From Nocardioides sp. Soil774 (GTDB lineage Bacteria; Actinomycetota; Actinomycetes; Propionibacteriales; Nocardioidaceae), in NCBI RefSeq assembly GCF_001428125.1, contig NZ_LMSM01000001.1, positions 409,411-473,410 on the forward strand: 64,000 bases of DNA. The letters are read 5' to 3'. The notes below the pieces were generated by a model. It had not been told where the DNA came from. It saw only the letters and a list, made by a program, of their open reading frames with translations, and did no database searches. Below, in pieces: positions 18,184 through 28,421 of this stretch. Both the position numbers and the translations under genes were made by a program. Position 1 is the first letter of the stretch, and each line of letters opens with the position of its first letter.

Positions 18184-19578
18184 GTGCAGTACGTGAACTC
18201 CGTCCTCGACCTCATCGGCAACACCCCGCTCGTCCGGCTCGGCCGGACCCTGGACCTCCCGGAGACCGCAGCCGACGGTCCGCTGGTCCTGGCGAAGGTG
18301 GAGTACCTCAACCCCGGCGGGTCGGTGAAGGACCGCATCGCCACGCGCATGATCGAGGCCGCCGAGGCCTCCGGCGAGCTCCAGCCGGGCGGCACGATCG
18401 TGGAGCCCACGTCGGGCAACACCGGCGTCGGCCTGGCGATGGTGGCGCAGGAGAAGGGCTACAAGTGCGTCTTCGTGTGCCCTGACAAGGTCAGCGTGGA
18501 CAAGCGCAACGTGCTCAAGGCCTACGGCGCCGAGGTCGTGGTCTGCCCGACCGCCGTCGCGCCGGAGCACCCCGACTCCTACTACAACGTCAGCGACCGT
18601 CTCGCCGCGCAGCCCGGCGCGTGGAAGCCCGACCAGTACTCCAACCCGCACAACCCGCGCTCGCACTACGAGACCACCGGTCCGGAGATCTGGGAGCAGA
18701 CCGAGGGCAGGATCACTCACTTCGTGTGCGGCATGGGCACCGGCGGCACGATCAGCGGCGTCGGTCGCTACCTCAAGGAGCAGAACCCCGACATCCAGGT
18801 CATCGGCGCCGACCCGGCCGGCTCGGTCTACTCCGGCGGCACCGGCCGCCCCTACCTCGTCGAGGGCGTCGGTGAGGACTTCTGGCCCGAGACCTACGAC
18901 CGCTCGGTCGCCGACCGCGTCATCGAGGTCTCCGACGCCGACTCCTTCGCCTTCACCCGCCGCCTGGCCCGCGAGGAGGCGCTGCTCGTCGGCGGGTCCT
19001 GCGGCATGGCCGCCTGGGCTGCCCGGCAGGTGGCCCAGGAGCTGGTCGCCGAGGGCCGCACCGACGCCGTCGTGGTGGTGCTGCTGCCCGACTCCGGCCG
19101 TGGCTACCTCACCAAGATCTTCAACGACGAGTGGCTCGCCCAGTACGGCTTCGCCACCGGTTCGCAGGCCGACCACCGCACCGTCGGCGAGGTGCTGCGC
19201 GCCAAGACCGGCGGACTGCCGGACCTGGTCCACACCCACCCCGGCGAAACCATCGCCGAAGCGGTGCACATCCTGCAGGAGTACGGCGTCAGCCAGATGC
19301 CGGTCGTGCGTGCCGAGCCGCCGATCGTCGCGGCGGAGGTCGCGGGGTCGGTGTCGGAGCGCACGCTGCTCGACGCGCTGTTCACCGGCACCGCCAAGCT
19401 CACCGACCGGGTGGAGGACCACATGTCCGCCGCCCTTCCGACAGTGGGCTCGACCGAGGCTGCCGCCGACGCGGTGAGCCTGCTCGAGAAGGCCGACGCC
19501 GTGCTGGTGCACGAGGACGGCAAGCCCGTCGGCGTGCTCACCCGACAGGACCTGCTGACCTTCGTGGCCGCGTCGTGA
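18184..19578 (+). CDS. cbs: Cystathionine beta-synthase
   Basis: 464 residues. PLP enzyme condensing serine and homocysteine to cystathionine (reverse transsulfuration); it can also release hydrogen sulfide. The PLP lysine is Lys49 in NPGGSVKDR, the substrate-binding loop SGNTG is at 77-81 and the phosphate cradle GTGGTISG is near 190. A C-terminal CBS (Bateman) pair occupies about 335-464, ending VHEDGKPVGVLTRQDLL. That pair distinguishes it from cysteine synthase, which lacks it. The GTG start is leaderless (TAGATT, 6 nt). The following lipoprotein gene overlaps its stop. Confidence 0.93.
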   Translation: MQYVNSVLDLIGNTPLVRLGRTLDLPETAADGPLVLAKVEYLNPGGSVKDRIATRMIEAAEASGELQPGGTIVEPTSGNTGVGLAMVAQEKGYKCVFVCPDKVSVDKRNVLKAYGAEVVVCPTAVAPEHPDSYYNVSDRLAAQPGAWKPDQYSNPHNPRSHYETTGPEIWEQTEGRITHFVCGMGTGGTISGVGRYLKEQNPDIQVIGADPAGSVYSGGTGRPYLVEGVGEDFWPETYDRSVADRVIEVSDADSFAFTRRLAREEALLVGGSCGMAAWAARQVAQELVAEGRTDAVVVVLLPDSGRGYLTKIFNDEWLAQYGFATGSQADHRTVGEVLRAKTGGLPDLVHTHPGETIAEAVHILQEYGVSQMPVVRAEPPIVAAEVAGSVSERTLLDALFTGTAKLTDRVEDHMSAALPTVGSTEAAADAVSLLEKADAVLVHEDGKPVGVLTRQDLLTFVAAS

Positions 19579-19997
19579 GGCGGCCGGCCCGGGGCCTGGT
19601 CGCCCTCGCCTGCCTCCCCGTCCTCCTCGGGGCGCTCGCTGCGTGCGGCGACGAGGCCGCGAGCACCGATCCCGTCGAGGTGGAGGTCGGCAAGGCCTTC
19701 GAGTGGAACGGCTTCTCCGTCGACAAGGGCTGGACGCTCACCGGCGTCAAGCGCTCCGCCGGCGCCGAGGAGGTGACGACCCCCGACGTCAGGGGGACGA
19801 TCACCAACGACCTCGACGAGGAGCGCGCAGCGCTGTTCCAGATGGTGTTCTCCTCCGACGGCGACCCGGTCGCGACGGTCAACTGCTCGGCCGGGAAGAT
19901 GCAGCGCGACAAGTCCGAGCAGTTCGAGTGCCCCGGTCTCGGCGCGGTCATGCCGACCGACTACGACGCCGTCGTCGTGCAGGAGTTCGTCCGCTGA
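19575..19997 (+). CDS. Small predicted lipoprotein
   Basis: 140 residues with a lipoprotein signal: Arg-rich start, hydrophobic core LVALACLPVLLGAL and lipobox LAAC (Cys near residue 24). The mature domain (KAFEWNGFSVDKGWTLTG, VRGTITNDLDEERAALFQMVFS) looks like an immunoglobulin-like FxLyD/DUF4352-style beta domain, with two cysteines (VNCSAG, FECPG) that could form a disulfide. GTG 19575 overlaps the cbs stop. The function is unknown. Confidence 0.8.
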   Translation: MRRPARGLVALACLPVLLGALAACGDEAASTDPVEVEVGKAFEWNGFSVDKGWTLTGVKRSAGAEEVTTPDVRGTITNDLDEERAALFQMVFSSDGDPVATVNCSAGKMQRDKSEQFECPGLGAVMPTDYDAVVVQEFVR

Positions 19998-19998
19998 C

Positions 19999-20778
19999 GT
20001 GGGGGACCTCTCGCTCGAGGTCGTCCTCTTCCTCGTCGGCGCGGCCATGGTGGCCGGGTTCGTCGACGCGGTGGTCGGGGGCGGGGGACTGGTGCAGCTG
20101 CCCGCCCTCCTCGTCGGCCTGCCCGGCGCGTCGGTCGTGCAGATCGCGGCGACCAACAAGCTCGCCTCCTTCTGCGGCACGTCCATCAGCGCGGCGACGT
20201 ACGTCCGTCGCATCCGGCCCGACCCCCGGACGTTCCTGCCGCTGATGGCGGCGGCGTTCACCGGCTCGGTCGGTGGCGCCCTGGTCGCATCCCTGCTGCC
20301 GCGCAGCGCGTTCGACCCGATCATCCTGATGGTGCTGGTGGTGGTCGGCGGCTACGTCTGGGCCCGGCCCAGCGTCGGCGAGCTGACCCGGCTGCGCTTC
20401 CAGGGCGGGCAGCACCTGACCGCGGTGGTGCTCACGGGCGTGACGATCGGCTTCTACGACGGCGCGATCGGGCCCGGCACCGGCTCGTTCCTGGTCTTCG
20501 CCCTCGTCGGGCTGCTGGGCTACAACTTCCTCGAGGCCTCCGCCAAGGCCAAGCTGGCCAACTGGGCCACCAACCTCGCCGCGCTGGTCGTCTTCGTCCC
20601 GCAGGGCGCGGTGCTGTGGCACCTGGCCCTGCCGATGGCGGCGGCCAACATCACGGGGGGCTACCTCGGCGCCCGGCTGGCCATGGCACGCGGCGCGCGG
20701 TTCGTCCGGATCTTCTTCCTCGTGGTGGTCGCCGGCTTCGTCGTACGACTCGGTGGGCAGCTGCTCGGCTGGTGGTGA
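19999..20778 (+). CDS. TauE/SafE (DUF81) family membrane permease
   Basis: 259 residues and about eight hydrophobic helices. Signatures are the N-terminal AAMVAGFVDAVVGGGGLVQLPALL, the NKLASFCGT segment, and the second repeat YDGAIGPGTGSFLVFAL with NWATNLAAL, giving the inverted-repeat layout of TauE/SafE exporters. The family moves sulfite, sulfoacetate or other organic anions. It starts 2 nt after the lipoprotein stop and lies in an operon with cbs, so sulfur-anion transport is plausible but unproven. Confidence 0.88.
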   Translation: MGDLSLEVVLFLVGAAMVAGFVDAVVGGGGLVQLPALLVGLPGASVVQIAATNKLASFCGTSISAATYVRRIRPDPRTFLPLMAAAFTGSVGGALVASLLPRSAFDPIILMVLVVVGGYVWARPSVGELTRLRFQGGQHLTAVVLTGVTIGFYDGAIGPGTGSFLVFALVGLLGYNFLEASAKAKLANWATNLAALVVFVPQGAVLWHLALPMAAANITGGYLGARLAMARGARFVRIFFLVVVAGFVVRLGGQLLGWW

Positions 20779-20812
20779 GCCGGGCGAGGGGCGGGGCGGT
20801 AGCCTCCACCCC

Positions 20813-21877
20813 GTGGGAGCGGTGTCGAGGGTCGATGAGTTCCAGCGACGTCACTCCGTCCTGGGCTTCCCCCTCGCCGTCGTCTACAAGTACTTCGACG
20901 ACCAAGGCCCCTACCTCGCCTCGGCGATGACCTACTACGCCTTCATCGCGATCTTCCCCCTGATGCTGCTCGGCACCTCGATCCTGGGCCTGTTCCTGCG
21001 GGGCGAGCCGCACTGGCAGGAGCAGATCCTCAACTCCGCGCTCTCGCAGTTCCCGATCATCGGCGACGAGCTCGGTCGCCCCCAGGGCCTCCAGGGCTCG
21101 GTCACCGGTGTGGTCGTCGGTGCGCTCGCCGCCCTCTACGGCGCGATGGGCCTGGGGCAGGCGCTCCAGAACACCCAGCACGTGGCGTGGTCCGTGCCGC
21201 GCAACAGCCGCCCCAACCCGTTCTACGCGCGCGTCAAGACCCTGCTGCTCCTCCTCACCGCCGGGCTCTCGCTCCTGGCCGTGACCGTCGTGTCCACCAT
21301 CGCCAGCACCACCGACGTGTTCGTCGGGGTGATCGGCAGCGGCGTCAAGGGGGTGCTGCCCGCGGTGACGGTGCTGGTGGTCGGCACCGGCCTGACCTAC
21401 CTCTTCCGCTTCGCCGCCACCGGGCGGCACTCGTTCTGGCAGGCCGCGCCGGGCGGCTTCGTGCTCGCGGTGATGTGGCAGCTGCTGCAGATCGGCGGCG
21501 CGGCCTACGTCGACCGCACCCTGGTCAACACCTCGTCGATGACCAAGACCTTCGGGCTGGTCCTCGGCCTCATCGGCTTCCTGTGGATCGGCGCGGTGAT
21601 GGCGGTGCTCGCCACCGAGGTCAACGTGGTGCTCGCCCGCCACCTCTGGCCGCGCGCGCTGCTCACCCCCTTCACCGACAACGTCCGGCTGACCGACGCC
21701 GACCGCGAGGCCTACGCGCTCTACGCCGGGATGCAGCGGCACAAGGGCTTCGAGAAGGTCCAGGTGCTGTGGGACCCCGGCCCGGCCGAGCGCCCCGCCG
21801 GTGAGGGCGACCCGGAGCCGGAGCCGGAGCCGGAGCCGGACCCCGCACCCGAGCGGTCGTCGAGCCCGTCGACGTGA
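20813..21877 (+). CDS. YihY/BrkB-family integral membrane protein
   Basis: 354 residues. The YihY family signature is clear: ASAMTYYAFIAIFPLMLLGTSILG at the first helix, AAPGGFVLAVMWQLLQIGGAAYVD in the middle, and LGLIGFLWIGAVMAVLATEVNVVLARHLW near the last helix. Six or so membrane segments precede an acidic tail with a perfect Glu-Pro microsatellite (GGAGCC units, 21815-21840). I chose GTG 20813 because TAGCCT lies 7 nt upstream (leaderless); GTG 20822 is an alternative. The function of the family is not established. Confidence 0.88.
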   Translation: MGAVSRVDEFQRRHSVLGFPLAVVYKYFDDQGPYLASAMTYYAFIAIFPLMLLGTSILGLFLRGEPHWQEQILNSALSQFPIIGDELGRPQGLQGSVTGVVVGALAALYGAMGLGQALQNTQHVAWSVPRNSRPNPFYARVKTLLLLLTAGLSLLAVTVVSTIASTTDVFVGVIGSGVKGVLPAVTVLVVGTGLTYLFRFAATGRHSFWQAAPGGFVLAVMWQLLQIGGAAYVDRTLVNTSSMTKTFGLVLGLIGFLWIGAVMAVLATEVNVVLARHLWPRALLTPFTDNVRLTDADREAYALYAGMQRHKGFEKVQVLWDPGPAERPAGEGDPEPEPEPEPDPAPERSSSPST

Positions 21878-22503
21878 CGATCTACCTCACCGTCGCCCGC
21901 GACGCCACCGGTGAGGTCGAGGACCGCGGCTCGCGCTTCCTCTGCACGCTGCGCCGCGTCGACGACGAGGAGGAGGCCCGCTCGCTCGTGGCCGCGCTGC
22001 GGCGCGAGCACTGGGACGCGCGCCACCACTGCTCGGCGTTCGTCGTCGGCCCGGACGCCGCGCTGCAGCGATCCTCCGACGACGGGGAGCCGGCCGGCAC
22101 CGCGGGCGCGCCCATGCTCGACGTGCTCCGCGGCGCGGGGGTCAGCGACGTGGCGGCCGTCGTCACGCGGTGGTTCGGCGGGACGCTGCTCGGGGCGGGC
22201 GGGCTGGTGCGGGCCTACGGCGACGCCGTGCGAGCCGCGCTCGCGGAGGCCGGCACGCTCCGCCGCTCGCTGCTCGCCGAGCTGGCGCTCGAGCTCGACC
22301 ACGCCGACGCCGGACGGGTCGAGGGAGAGCTGCGGGCGCGGGGCGTGAGCGTGCTCGAGACGTCGTACGACGCCCGCGTGCGGCTGCTGCTCGCGGCACC
22401 CGCCGACGAGGTGGCGCGCGTCGAGGCCGCGGTCGCCGCCGCCACGGCGGGTCGTGTCGAGCCCGTGGTGAGCGGCGAGCGCTGGGTCGACCTGCCCGGC
22501 TGA
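21874..22503 (+). CDS. IMPACT/YigZ-family protein
   Basis: 209 residues with the conserved UPF0029/IMPACT N-terminal domain: SRFLCTLRRVDDEEEARSLV, ARHHCSAFVVG, SSDDGEPAGTAGAPMLDVL and VVTRWFGGTLLGAGGLVRAY. A C-terminal ferredoxin-like DUF1949-type domain follows. Bacterial YigZ proteins bind nucleic acid or ribosomes and may act in translation control, but the role is not firm. GTG 21874 overlaps the YihY stop by 4 nt. It is convergent with the YchJ-like gene with only 4 nt between stops. Confidence 0.88.
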   Translation: MTIYLTVARDATGEVEDRGSRFLCTLRRVDDEEEARSLVAALRREHWDARHHCSAFVVGPDAALQRSSDDGEPAGTAGAPMLDVLRGAGVSDVAAVVTRWFGGTLLGAGGLVRAYGDAVRAALAEAGTLRRSLLAELALELDHADAGRVEGELRARGVSVLETSYDARVRLLLAAPADEVARVEAAVAAATAGRVEPVVSGERWVDLPG

Positions 22504-22507
22504 CCCT

Positions 22508-22864
22508 CTAGCTGACGTCACCGTCGACGTAGACCCACCGGCCGGCGCGCTGCTCGAACCGGCTCACCTCGTGCATCGAGCCACCGTCCCACGACGCGAC
22601 GAACTCGACCGTGTCGCCCTCGGCGGCCACGATCCGCAGGCCCGTCCACCGGGTGGCCGGGTCGGGGGTGACGTCGTCGGGGCGGGTGCGGGGGTGCCAG
22701 GTGCGGAACAGGTGGTCGGCGTCGCCGACGACGTGCGCGGTGTAGCGCGAGCGCATCAGCTGCTCGGGCGTGGTGGCCTGGGAGGTGTGGGCGAGCAGGG
22801 GCCCGTAGCAGGCGTCGTACGTCGCCCCGGTGCCGCACGGACAGGTCTGCTGCAGCGATCGCAC
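22508..22864 (-). CDS. YchJ-like protein with SEC-C zinc motif
   Basis: 118 residues. The N-terminal SEC-C-type motif (TCPCGTGATYDACYGP) is followed by an NTF2-like domain: EQLMRSRYTAHVVGDADHLFRTWHP and VEFVASWDGGSMHEVSRF. This is the standard YchJ arrangement. The zinc motif is commonly a protein-interaction module; no catalytic function is assigned. The gene converges on the IMPACT gene without room for a terminator. Confidence 0.88.
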   Translation of the reverse strand: MRSLQQTCPCGTGATYDACYGPLLAHTSQATTPEQLMRSRYTAHVVGDADHLFRTWHPRTRPDDVTPDPATRWTGLRIVAAEGDTVEFVASWDGGSMHEVSRFEQRAGRWVYVDGDVS

Positions 22865-22954
22865 GACCTCACCCTAGGGCCCCGGGAACAAAGTGCTGGC
22901 GTAGTGAGTTGTAAGGGTGTAATCATGTAAGCACTGCAAGAAGGAGATAGAGAC
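22865..22954 (+). promoter_or_regulatory. AT-rich promoter with three TGTAA repeats at 8-bp spacing
   Basis: The sequence contains TGTAA at 22910-22914, 22918-22922 and 22926-22930, exactly 8 bp apart, in a patch far richer in A/T than its surroundings. An AAGGAGATAGAG ribosome site follows just before the ATG at 22955. The repeats are likely a repressor or activator site controlling the downstream gene. Confidence 0.55.
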
Positions 22955-23563
22955 ATGATGACCCGAGATGACAACGAGACCGGCCGCGGACGCGGCCGAC
23001 GCGGCGAGGGCCGCGAAGCGCGGGGCGGCGAGCGCGGCGGCCGCCGCGGGGGCTGGCAGGTCGCCGACCTGCCGTCGGCCGCCGACGCCGCCGACTGGTT
23101 CCGCGGGCGCCTGCCCGAGGGCTGGTTCAGCGAGATCGAGGTGCGCACCGACCGCGAGGAGATCACGGTGATGGGCACGCTCGCCGACAGCCACGGCGCC
23201 GGGGCCGACGGCGCGGAGGCGGAGGGCCGGATCGGTCGCTTCCGCTCCGAGACCAAGGCCGAGCGCATCGAGATCGCGCTCGAGGCGCAGGCCCGCTACG
23301 GGCGCAAGGTGTCGTGGGGGGTGCGCCTGGGCACGACCGAGGCGCTCTTCACCCACGTCGCCGCGCCGGTGATGACCCGGCTGCGCCAGCCCGAGCGGCA
23401 GGTGCTCGACACCCTCGTCGACGCGGGCGTCGCCCGGTCGCGCTCCGACGCGCTCGCGTGGTCGGTGCGGCTGGTCGGCGAGCACGCCGAGGAGTGGCTG
23501 GGCCAGCTGCGCGAGGCCATGGCCGAGGTCGACAAGCTGCGCGGCGAGGGCCCGACCCTCTGA
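22955..23563 (+). CDS. Conserved actinobacterial protein of unknown function
   Basis: 202 residues. A basic Gly/Arg-rich disordered start (residues 1-32) is followed by a folded domain with ADWFRGRLPEGWFSEIEVRTDREEITVMGTL, an Arg/Lys-rich middle (GRFRSETKAERIEIALEAQARYGRKVSWGV) and a helical C-terminus rich in Glu. A very strong ribosome site (AAGGAGATAGAG) implies high expression. The basic tail and repeat-containing promoter suggest a nucleic-acid-related role, but I recognise no named family. Confidence 0.75.
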   Translation: MMTRDDNETGRGRGRRGEGREARGGERGGRRGGWQVADLPSAADAADWFRGRLPEGWFSEIEVRTDREEITVMGTLADSHGAGADGAEAEGRIGRFRSETKAERIEIALEAQARYGRKVSWGVRLGTTEALFTHVAAPVMTRLRQPERQVLDTLVDAGVARSRSDALAWSVRLVGEHAEEWLGQLREAMAEVDKLRGEGPTL

Positions 23564-23677
23564 CGCCCACCGCGTGGACGCGCGGATCGAACTCCTGGCC
23601 GCCCCGCTGCGTCGAGCGGGGCGGCCACCGCAATCTCGGTGTTCGGTCCGCGCGTCTGCGCACTACGGTGCGATGTC

Positions 23678-24214
23678 ATGACGATCGAGCGGACGAATCC
23701 GCCCTACAGCAGCGACGAGGTCGGCATGCTCCGCGCCTTCCTCAACCACTACCGCGCGACCATCCGGCTGCAAGCATCCGGCCTGACCGACGCCCAGCTC
23801 GACCAGGCGCTGGCCCCCAGTGACCTGACGCTGGGCGGGATGCTCAAGCACCTCGCCTTCGTGGAGGACTACTGGTTCTCCTACAACCTCCTCGCCCACG
23901 AGCCGGCCCCGCCGTGGGACGCCGCGCCGTGGGACGACGACCCCGACTGGGACTGGCACAGCGCTGCCGGCGCCACGCACGCCGAGCTCGACGCGCTCCT
24001 CGCCGACGCGATCTCGCGCTCCGACGAGTGCCTCGACGGGGTGCTGGCGGCCGACCCCGACCTCGACCGGCCCGTCGCCCGGCCGCGGCCGCCCGGCAAG
24101 GGCGAGACCGCGACCGTGCGCTGGGTGCTGGTCCACATGGTCGAGGAGTACTGCCGTCACGCCGGCCACGCCGACCTGATCCGCCAGTCGATCGACGGCG
24201 CGACCGACGTCTGA
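23678..24214 (+). CDS. DinB-superfamily (DUF664) protein
   Basis: 178 residues with the four-helix DinB/DUF664 pattern: FLNHYRATIRLQASGLTDAQLDQAL, the metal-ligand His in LGGMLKHLAFVEDYWF, and the C-terminal VRWVLVHMVEEYCRHAGHADLIRQ with two more conserved His. Such proteins are metal-dependent thiol-transferase-like enzymes, often linked to mycothiol or bacillithiol in Gram-positives. A TACGGT hexamer 8 nt before the ATG fits a leaderless start. Confidence 0.85.
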   Translation: MTIERTNPPYSSDEVGMLRAFLNHYRATIRLQASGLTDAQLDQALAPSDLTLGGMLKHLAFVEDYWFSYNLLAHEPAPPWDAAPWDDDPDWDWHSAAGATHAELDALLADAISRSDECLDGVLAADPDLDRPVARPRPPGKGETATVRWVLVHMVEEYCRHAGHADLIRQSIDGATDV

Positions 24215-24224
24215 GCCGGGCGCG

Positions 24225-24608
24225 TCAGTTCTGCTCGTGCAGGCAGAGCACGTTGCCGGTGGGGTCCTTGAACCACGCGGCCTTCTCGGAGCCGAGCACG
24301 CAGACGTGGTCGACGGTGTGCAGGTCGGGCAGGTCGTAGTCCTCGAAGACGACGCCGCGACGCTCGAGGTCGGTGACCTCGCTGGTGATGTCGTCGACCT
24401 CGAAGCTCATCGCGGTGCTCTCGGACGGGGTGCTGTCGGGGCGGGGGAGCAGGACGAGCGTCGACCCGCCGTCGAGCGCGTAGAGCGCGCTCCCCTCGTC
24501 GTTGGTGCCGGTGTAGTCGAGACCGAGGGTCTCGGAGTAGAACGTGCGGGCGCGCTCGACGTCGGTGACCGGGATCATCATCGAGACCGTGCGGTGCGTG
24601 AGTGACAT
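24225..24608 (-). CDS. VOC-family protein (glyoxalase-like)
   Basis: 127 residues. Typical VOC pattern: MMIPVTDVERARTFYSETLGLDY at the N-terminus and AAWFKDPTGNVLCLHEQ at the C-terminus, where the final Glu is the expected metal ligand. ATG 24608 fits the start of the first strand. It is convergent with the DinB-like gene (10 nt apart) and divergent from the response regulator. The substrate is unknown. Confidence 0.85.
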   Translation of the reverse strand: MSLTHRTVSMMIPVTDVERARTFYSETLGLDYTGTNDEGSALYALDGGSTLVLLPRPDSTPSESTAMSFEVDDITSEVTDLERRGVVFEDYDLPDLHTVDHVCVLGSEKAAWFKDPTGNVLCLHEQN

Positions 24609-24719
24609 GGCGGACCTCCGGGTTCCGCAGGAGTGTTCCGAGATCGATCTGTCCAGTGTGCGCCTGCCGGGGCGGCACGGGGAGACCCATCCAGACCGCT
24701 GATCTGGTGGAATGCATCC

Positions 24720-25373
24720 ATGGCCGACCCGATCCGCGTCTATCTCCTCGACGACCACGACGTCGTCCGACAGGGGCTGAGGTTCCTGCTCGAGCAGCAG
24801 GACGACATCGTCGTGGTCGGCGAGTCCGCCACCGCGACCGAGGCCGCGGCCCGCATCCCCGCGCTCCGGCCGCACGTCGCGGTGCTCGACGCCCGCCTGC
24901 CCGACGGCTCGGGCATCGAGGTGTGCCGCTCGATCCGGGCCGTGGACCCGACGATCAACGCCCTCATCCTGACGTCGTACGACGACGACGAGGCGTTGTT
25001 CGCTGCCATCATGGCCGGCGCCGCGGGCTACGTGCTCAAGGAGATCCGCAGCTCCGACCTGGTCGCCGCCGTGCGCCACGTCGCCGCCGGCAAGTCGCTC
25101 ATCGACCCGGCGATGACGGCGACCGTCCTCGAGCGCATCCGCAACGGCCCCGGCACCCCCGACGAGCTGGCCTCGCTGACCGACCAGGAGCGGATCCTGC
25201 TGGGCCACATCGCCGAAGGCCTGACCAACCGGCAGATCGCCGACAAGATGTTCCTCGCGGAGAAGACGGTCAAGAACTACGTCTCCAGCATCCTGGCCAA
25301 GCTGGGCCTGGAGCGCCGCACGCAGGCGGCCGTGCTGGCCTCCAAGCTGCTCGGCGACCGTCCCGCGCACTGA
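24720..25373 (+). CDS. NarL/DevR-like response regulator
   Basis: 217 residues. The receiver has the acidic pair in YLLDDHDVVRQGL, phospho-acceptor Asp in VAVLDARLPDGSG (near residue 58) and Lys in GYVLKEI. The output domain (about 152-210) begins LTDQERILLGHIAEGLTNRQIADKMFLAEKTVKNYVSSILAKLGLERRTQA in pattern, which closely follows mycobacterial DevR/DosR. A DevS-like kinase gene lies close by on the opposite strand, and DosR-box-like palindromes lie before two neighbouring genes. It is the likely regulator of this redox/hypoxia module. A TGGAAT hexamer 6 nt before ATG suggests a leaderless start. Confidence 0.88.
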   Translation: MADPIRVYLLDDHDVVRQGLRFLLEQQDDIVVVGESATATEAAARIPALRPHVAVLDARLPDGSGIEVCRSIRAVDPTINALILTSYDDDEALFAAIMAGAAGYVLKEIRSSDLVAAVRHVAAGKSLIDPAMTATVLERIRNGPGTPDELASLTDQERILLGHIAEGLTNRQIADKMFLAEKTVKNYVSSILAKLGLERRTQAAVLASKLLGDRPAH

Positions 25374-25375
25374 GC

Positions 25376-25411
25376 GGGACCTTCGTCCCCCGCGTGGGGG
25401 ACGGGCGGCCC
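25376..25411 (+). promoter_or_regulatory. Two tandem DosR/DevR-box-like operators before the DoxX-like gene
   Basis: A perfect palindrome GGGAC-CTTC-GTCCC lies at 25376-25389. A near copy GGGAC-GGGC-GGCCC lies at 25398-25411, 22 bp away, about two helical turns. The known mycobacterial DosR box has the core GGGAC-N4-GTCCC. They lie about 70-110 bp upstream of the DoxX-like gene, and right after the DevR-like gene. Confidence 0.65.
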
Positions 25412-25483
25412 TGATGCCGCAGGCGTGGCGGGGCGACTCTGGTGGTGACCCGGAAACACTCACCATCGAAGGAGGGGATGACG

Positions 25484-26086
25484 ATGAGCGTCATCCATCG
25501 CCACCGCCACGAGGCGCACACGGCTGCCGAGGGCTACGTGTCGCACACCGAGAACGAAGACCGGGGACCCTGGTTCGACCGGGCCCTGGCCACACTGAGG
25601 ATCGCCTACGGAGTCACCTTCCTGTGGGCCTTCTTCGACAAGACCTTCGCCCTGGGCTTCCACACCGGCTACAACCAGGACGGCGTCCTGGACCGGTTCG
25701 GGGACGCGGCGTGGATCAACGGCGGCAGTCCCACGGAGGGTTTCCTCTCCTTCGGTGTCCCCGCTGACAACCCCTTCCACGGGTTCTTCACCTCACTGGC
25801 CGGTCAGGCCTGGGTGGACTGGCTGTTCATGGCCGGCATGCTCGGCATCGGCGTGACCCTCCTGCTCGGCGCGGGGGTGCGGATCGGCGCGGCGGCAGGC
25901 GCACTGATGTACGCCTTCATGTACGCCGCTTCGCTCCCGCTGGAGAACAACCCGGTCGTCGACGACCACCTCGTCGGCATCATCGTGATGGCGGTCCTCG
26001 CCCTCGGCGCGGCCGGCACCACGTGGGGGCTGGGTCACTGGTGGAACCGCACGGAGGTAGTCGAGCGCTACCCCGCTCTGCGGTGA
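25484..26086 (+). CDS. DoxX-like membrane protein
   Basis: 200 residues with four hydrophobic segments. The first helix (LATLRIAYGVTFLWAFFDKTFALGF) and the segment AWVDWLFMAGMLGIGVTLLLGAGVRIGAAAGALMY match the DoxX/DoxD family, whose members act in membrane redox chemistry with quinones or thiosulfate. A conserved HTGYNQDGVL loop and PLENNPVVDDHLVGIIV segment precede the last helix. I chose ATG 25484 because GGAGGGG ends 6 nt before it; ATG 25478 is possible. The upstream DosR-like boxes suggest induction by hypoxia or nitric oxide. Confidence 0.82.
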   Translation: MSVIHRHRHEAHTAAEGYVSHTENEDRGPWFDRALATLRIAYGVTFLWAFFDKTFALGFHTGYNQDGVLDRFGDAAWINGGSPTEGFLSFGVPADNPFHGFFTSLAGQAWVDWLFMAGMLGIGVTLLLGAGVRIGAAAGALMYAFMYAASLPLENNPVVDDHLVGIIVMAVLALGAAGTTWGLGHWWNRTEVVERYPALR

Positions 26087-26100
26087 CACCAGGCCCCCTG

Positions 26101-26133
26101 GACCCGGCGCCGTCCCCCGGCGCCGGGTCTTCT
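26101..26133. terminator. Rho-independent-type terminator after the DoxX-like gene
   Basis: An 11-bp perfect stem (26101-26111 with 26119-26129), 7-nt loop, then TTCT. It lies 15 nt after the DoxX-like stop. Confidence 0.8.
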
Positions 26134-26150
26134 GGCGTGTGGACCCCGAC

Positions 26151-28261
<2,111 letters not shown>

Positions 28262-28313
28262 CGGTCCTCCTCAGGCTCCACCCCAGCCTCGTCGCGAGCG
28301 CGGGGAGCGGGGA

Positions 28314-28327
28314 GGGTCGAAGGTCCC
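28314..28327 (-). promoter_or_regulatory. DosR-box-like palindrome before the PPOX-like gene
   Basis: On the minus strand it reads GGGAC-CTTC-GACCC, one mismatch from a perfect 14-bp palindrome. It shares the CTTC centre with the box at 25376. It lies 53 bp upstream of the ATG at 28261. Confidence 0.6.
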
Positions 28328-28421
28328 GAAGGTCGGGGGCCGGAGTTCGTGATGAGTCCGCCGGTCGGCGTACGGACTTCGAGCACGCTCGACGTTGACC
28401 CGCCGGTCTAGCGTGGAGGAC

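Noticed and set aside
21815..21840. GGAGCC microsatellite as a regulatory repeat
   Set aside because: It is in frame in the YihY-like gene and encodes an ordinary acidic Glu-Pro tail, so no separate function is needed.
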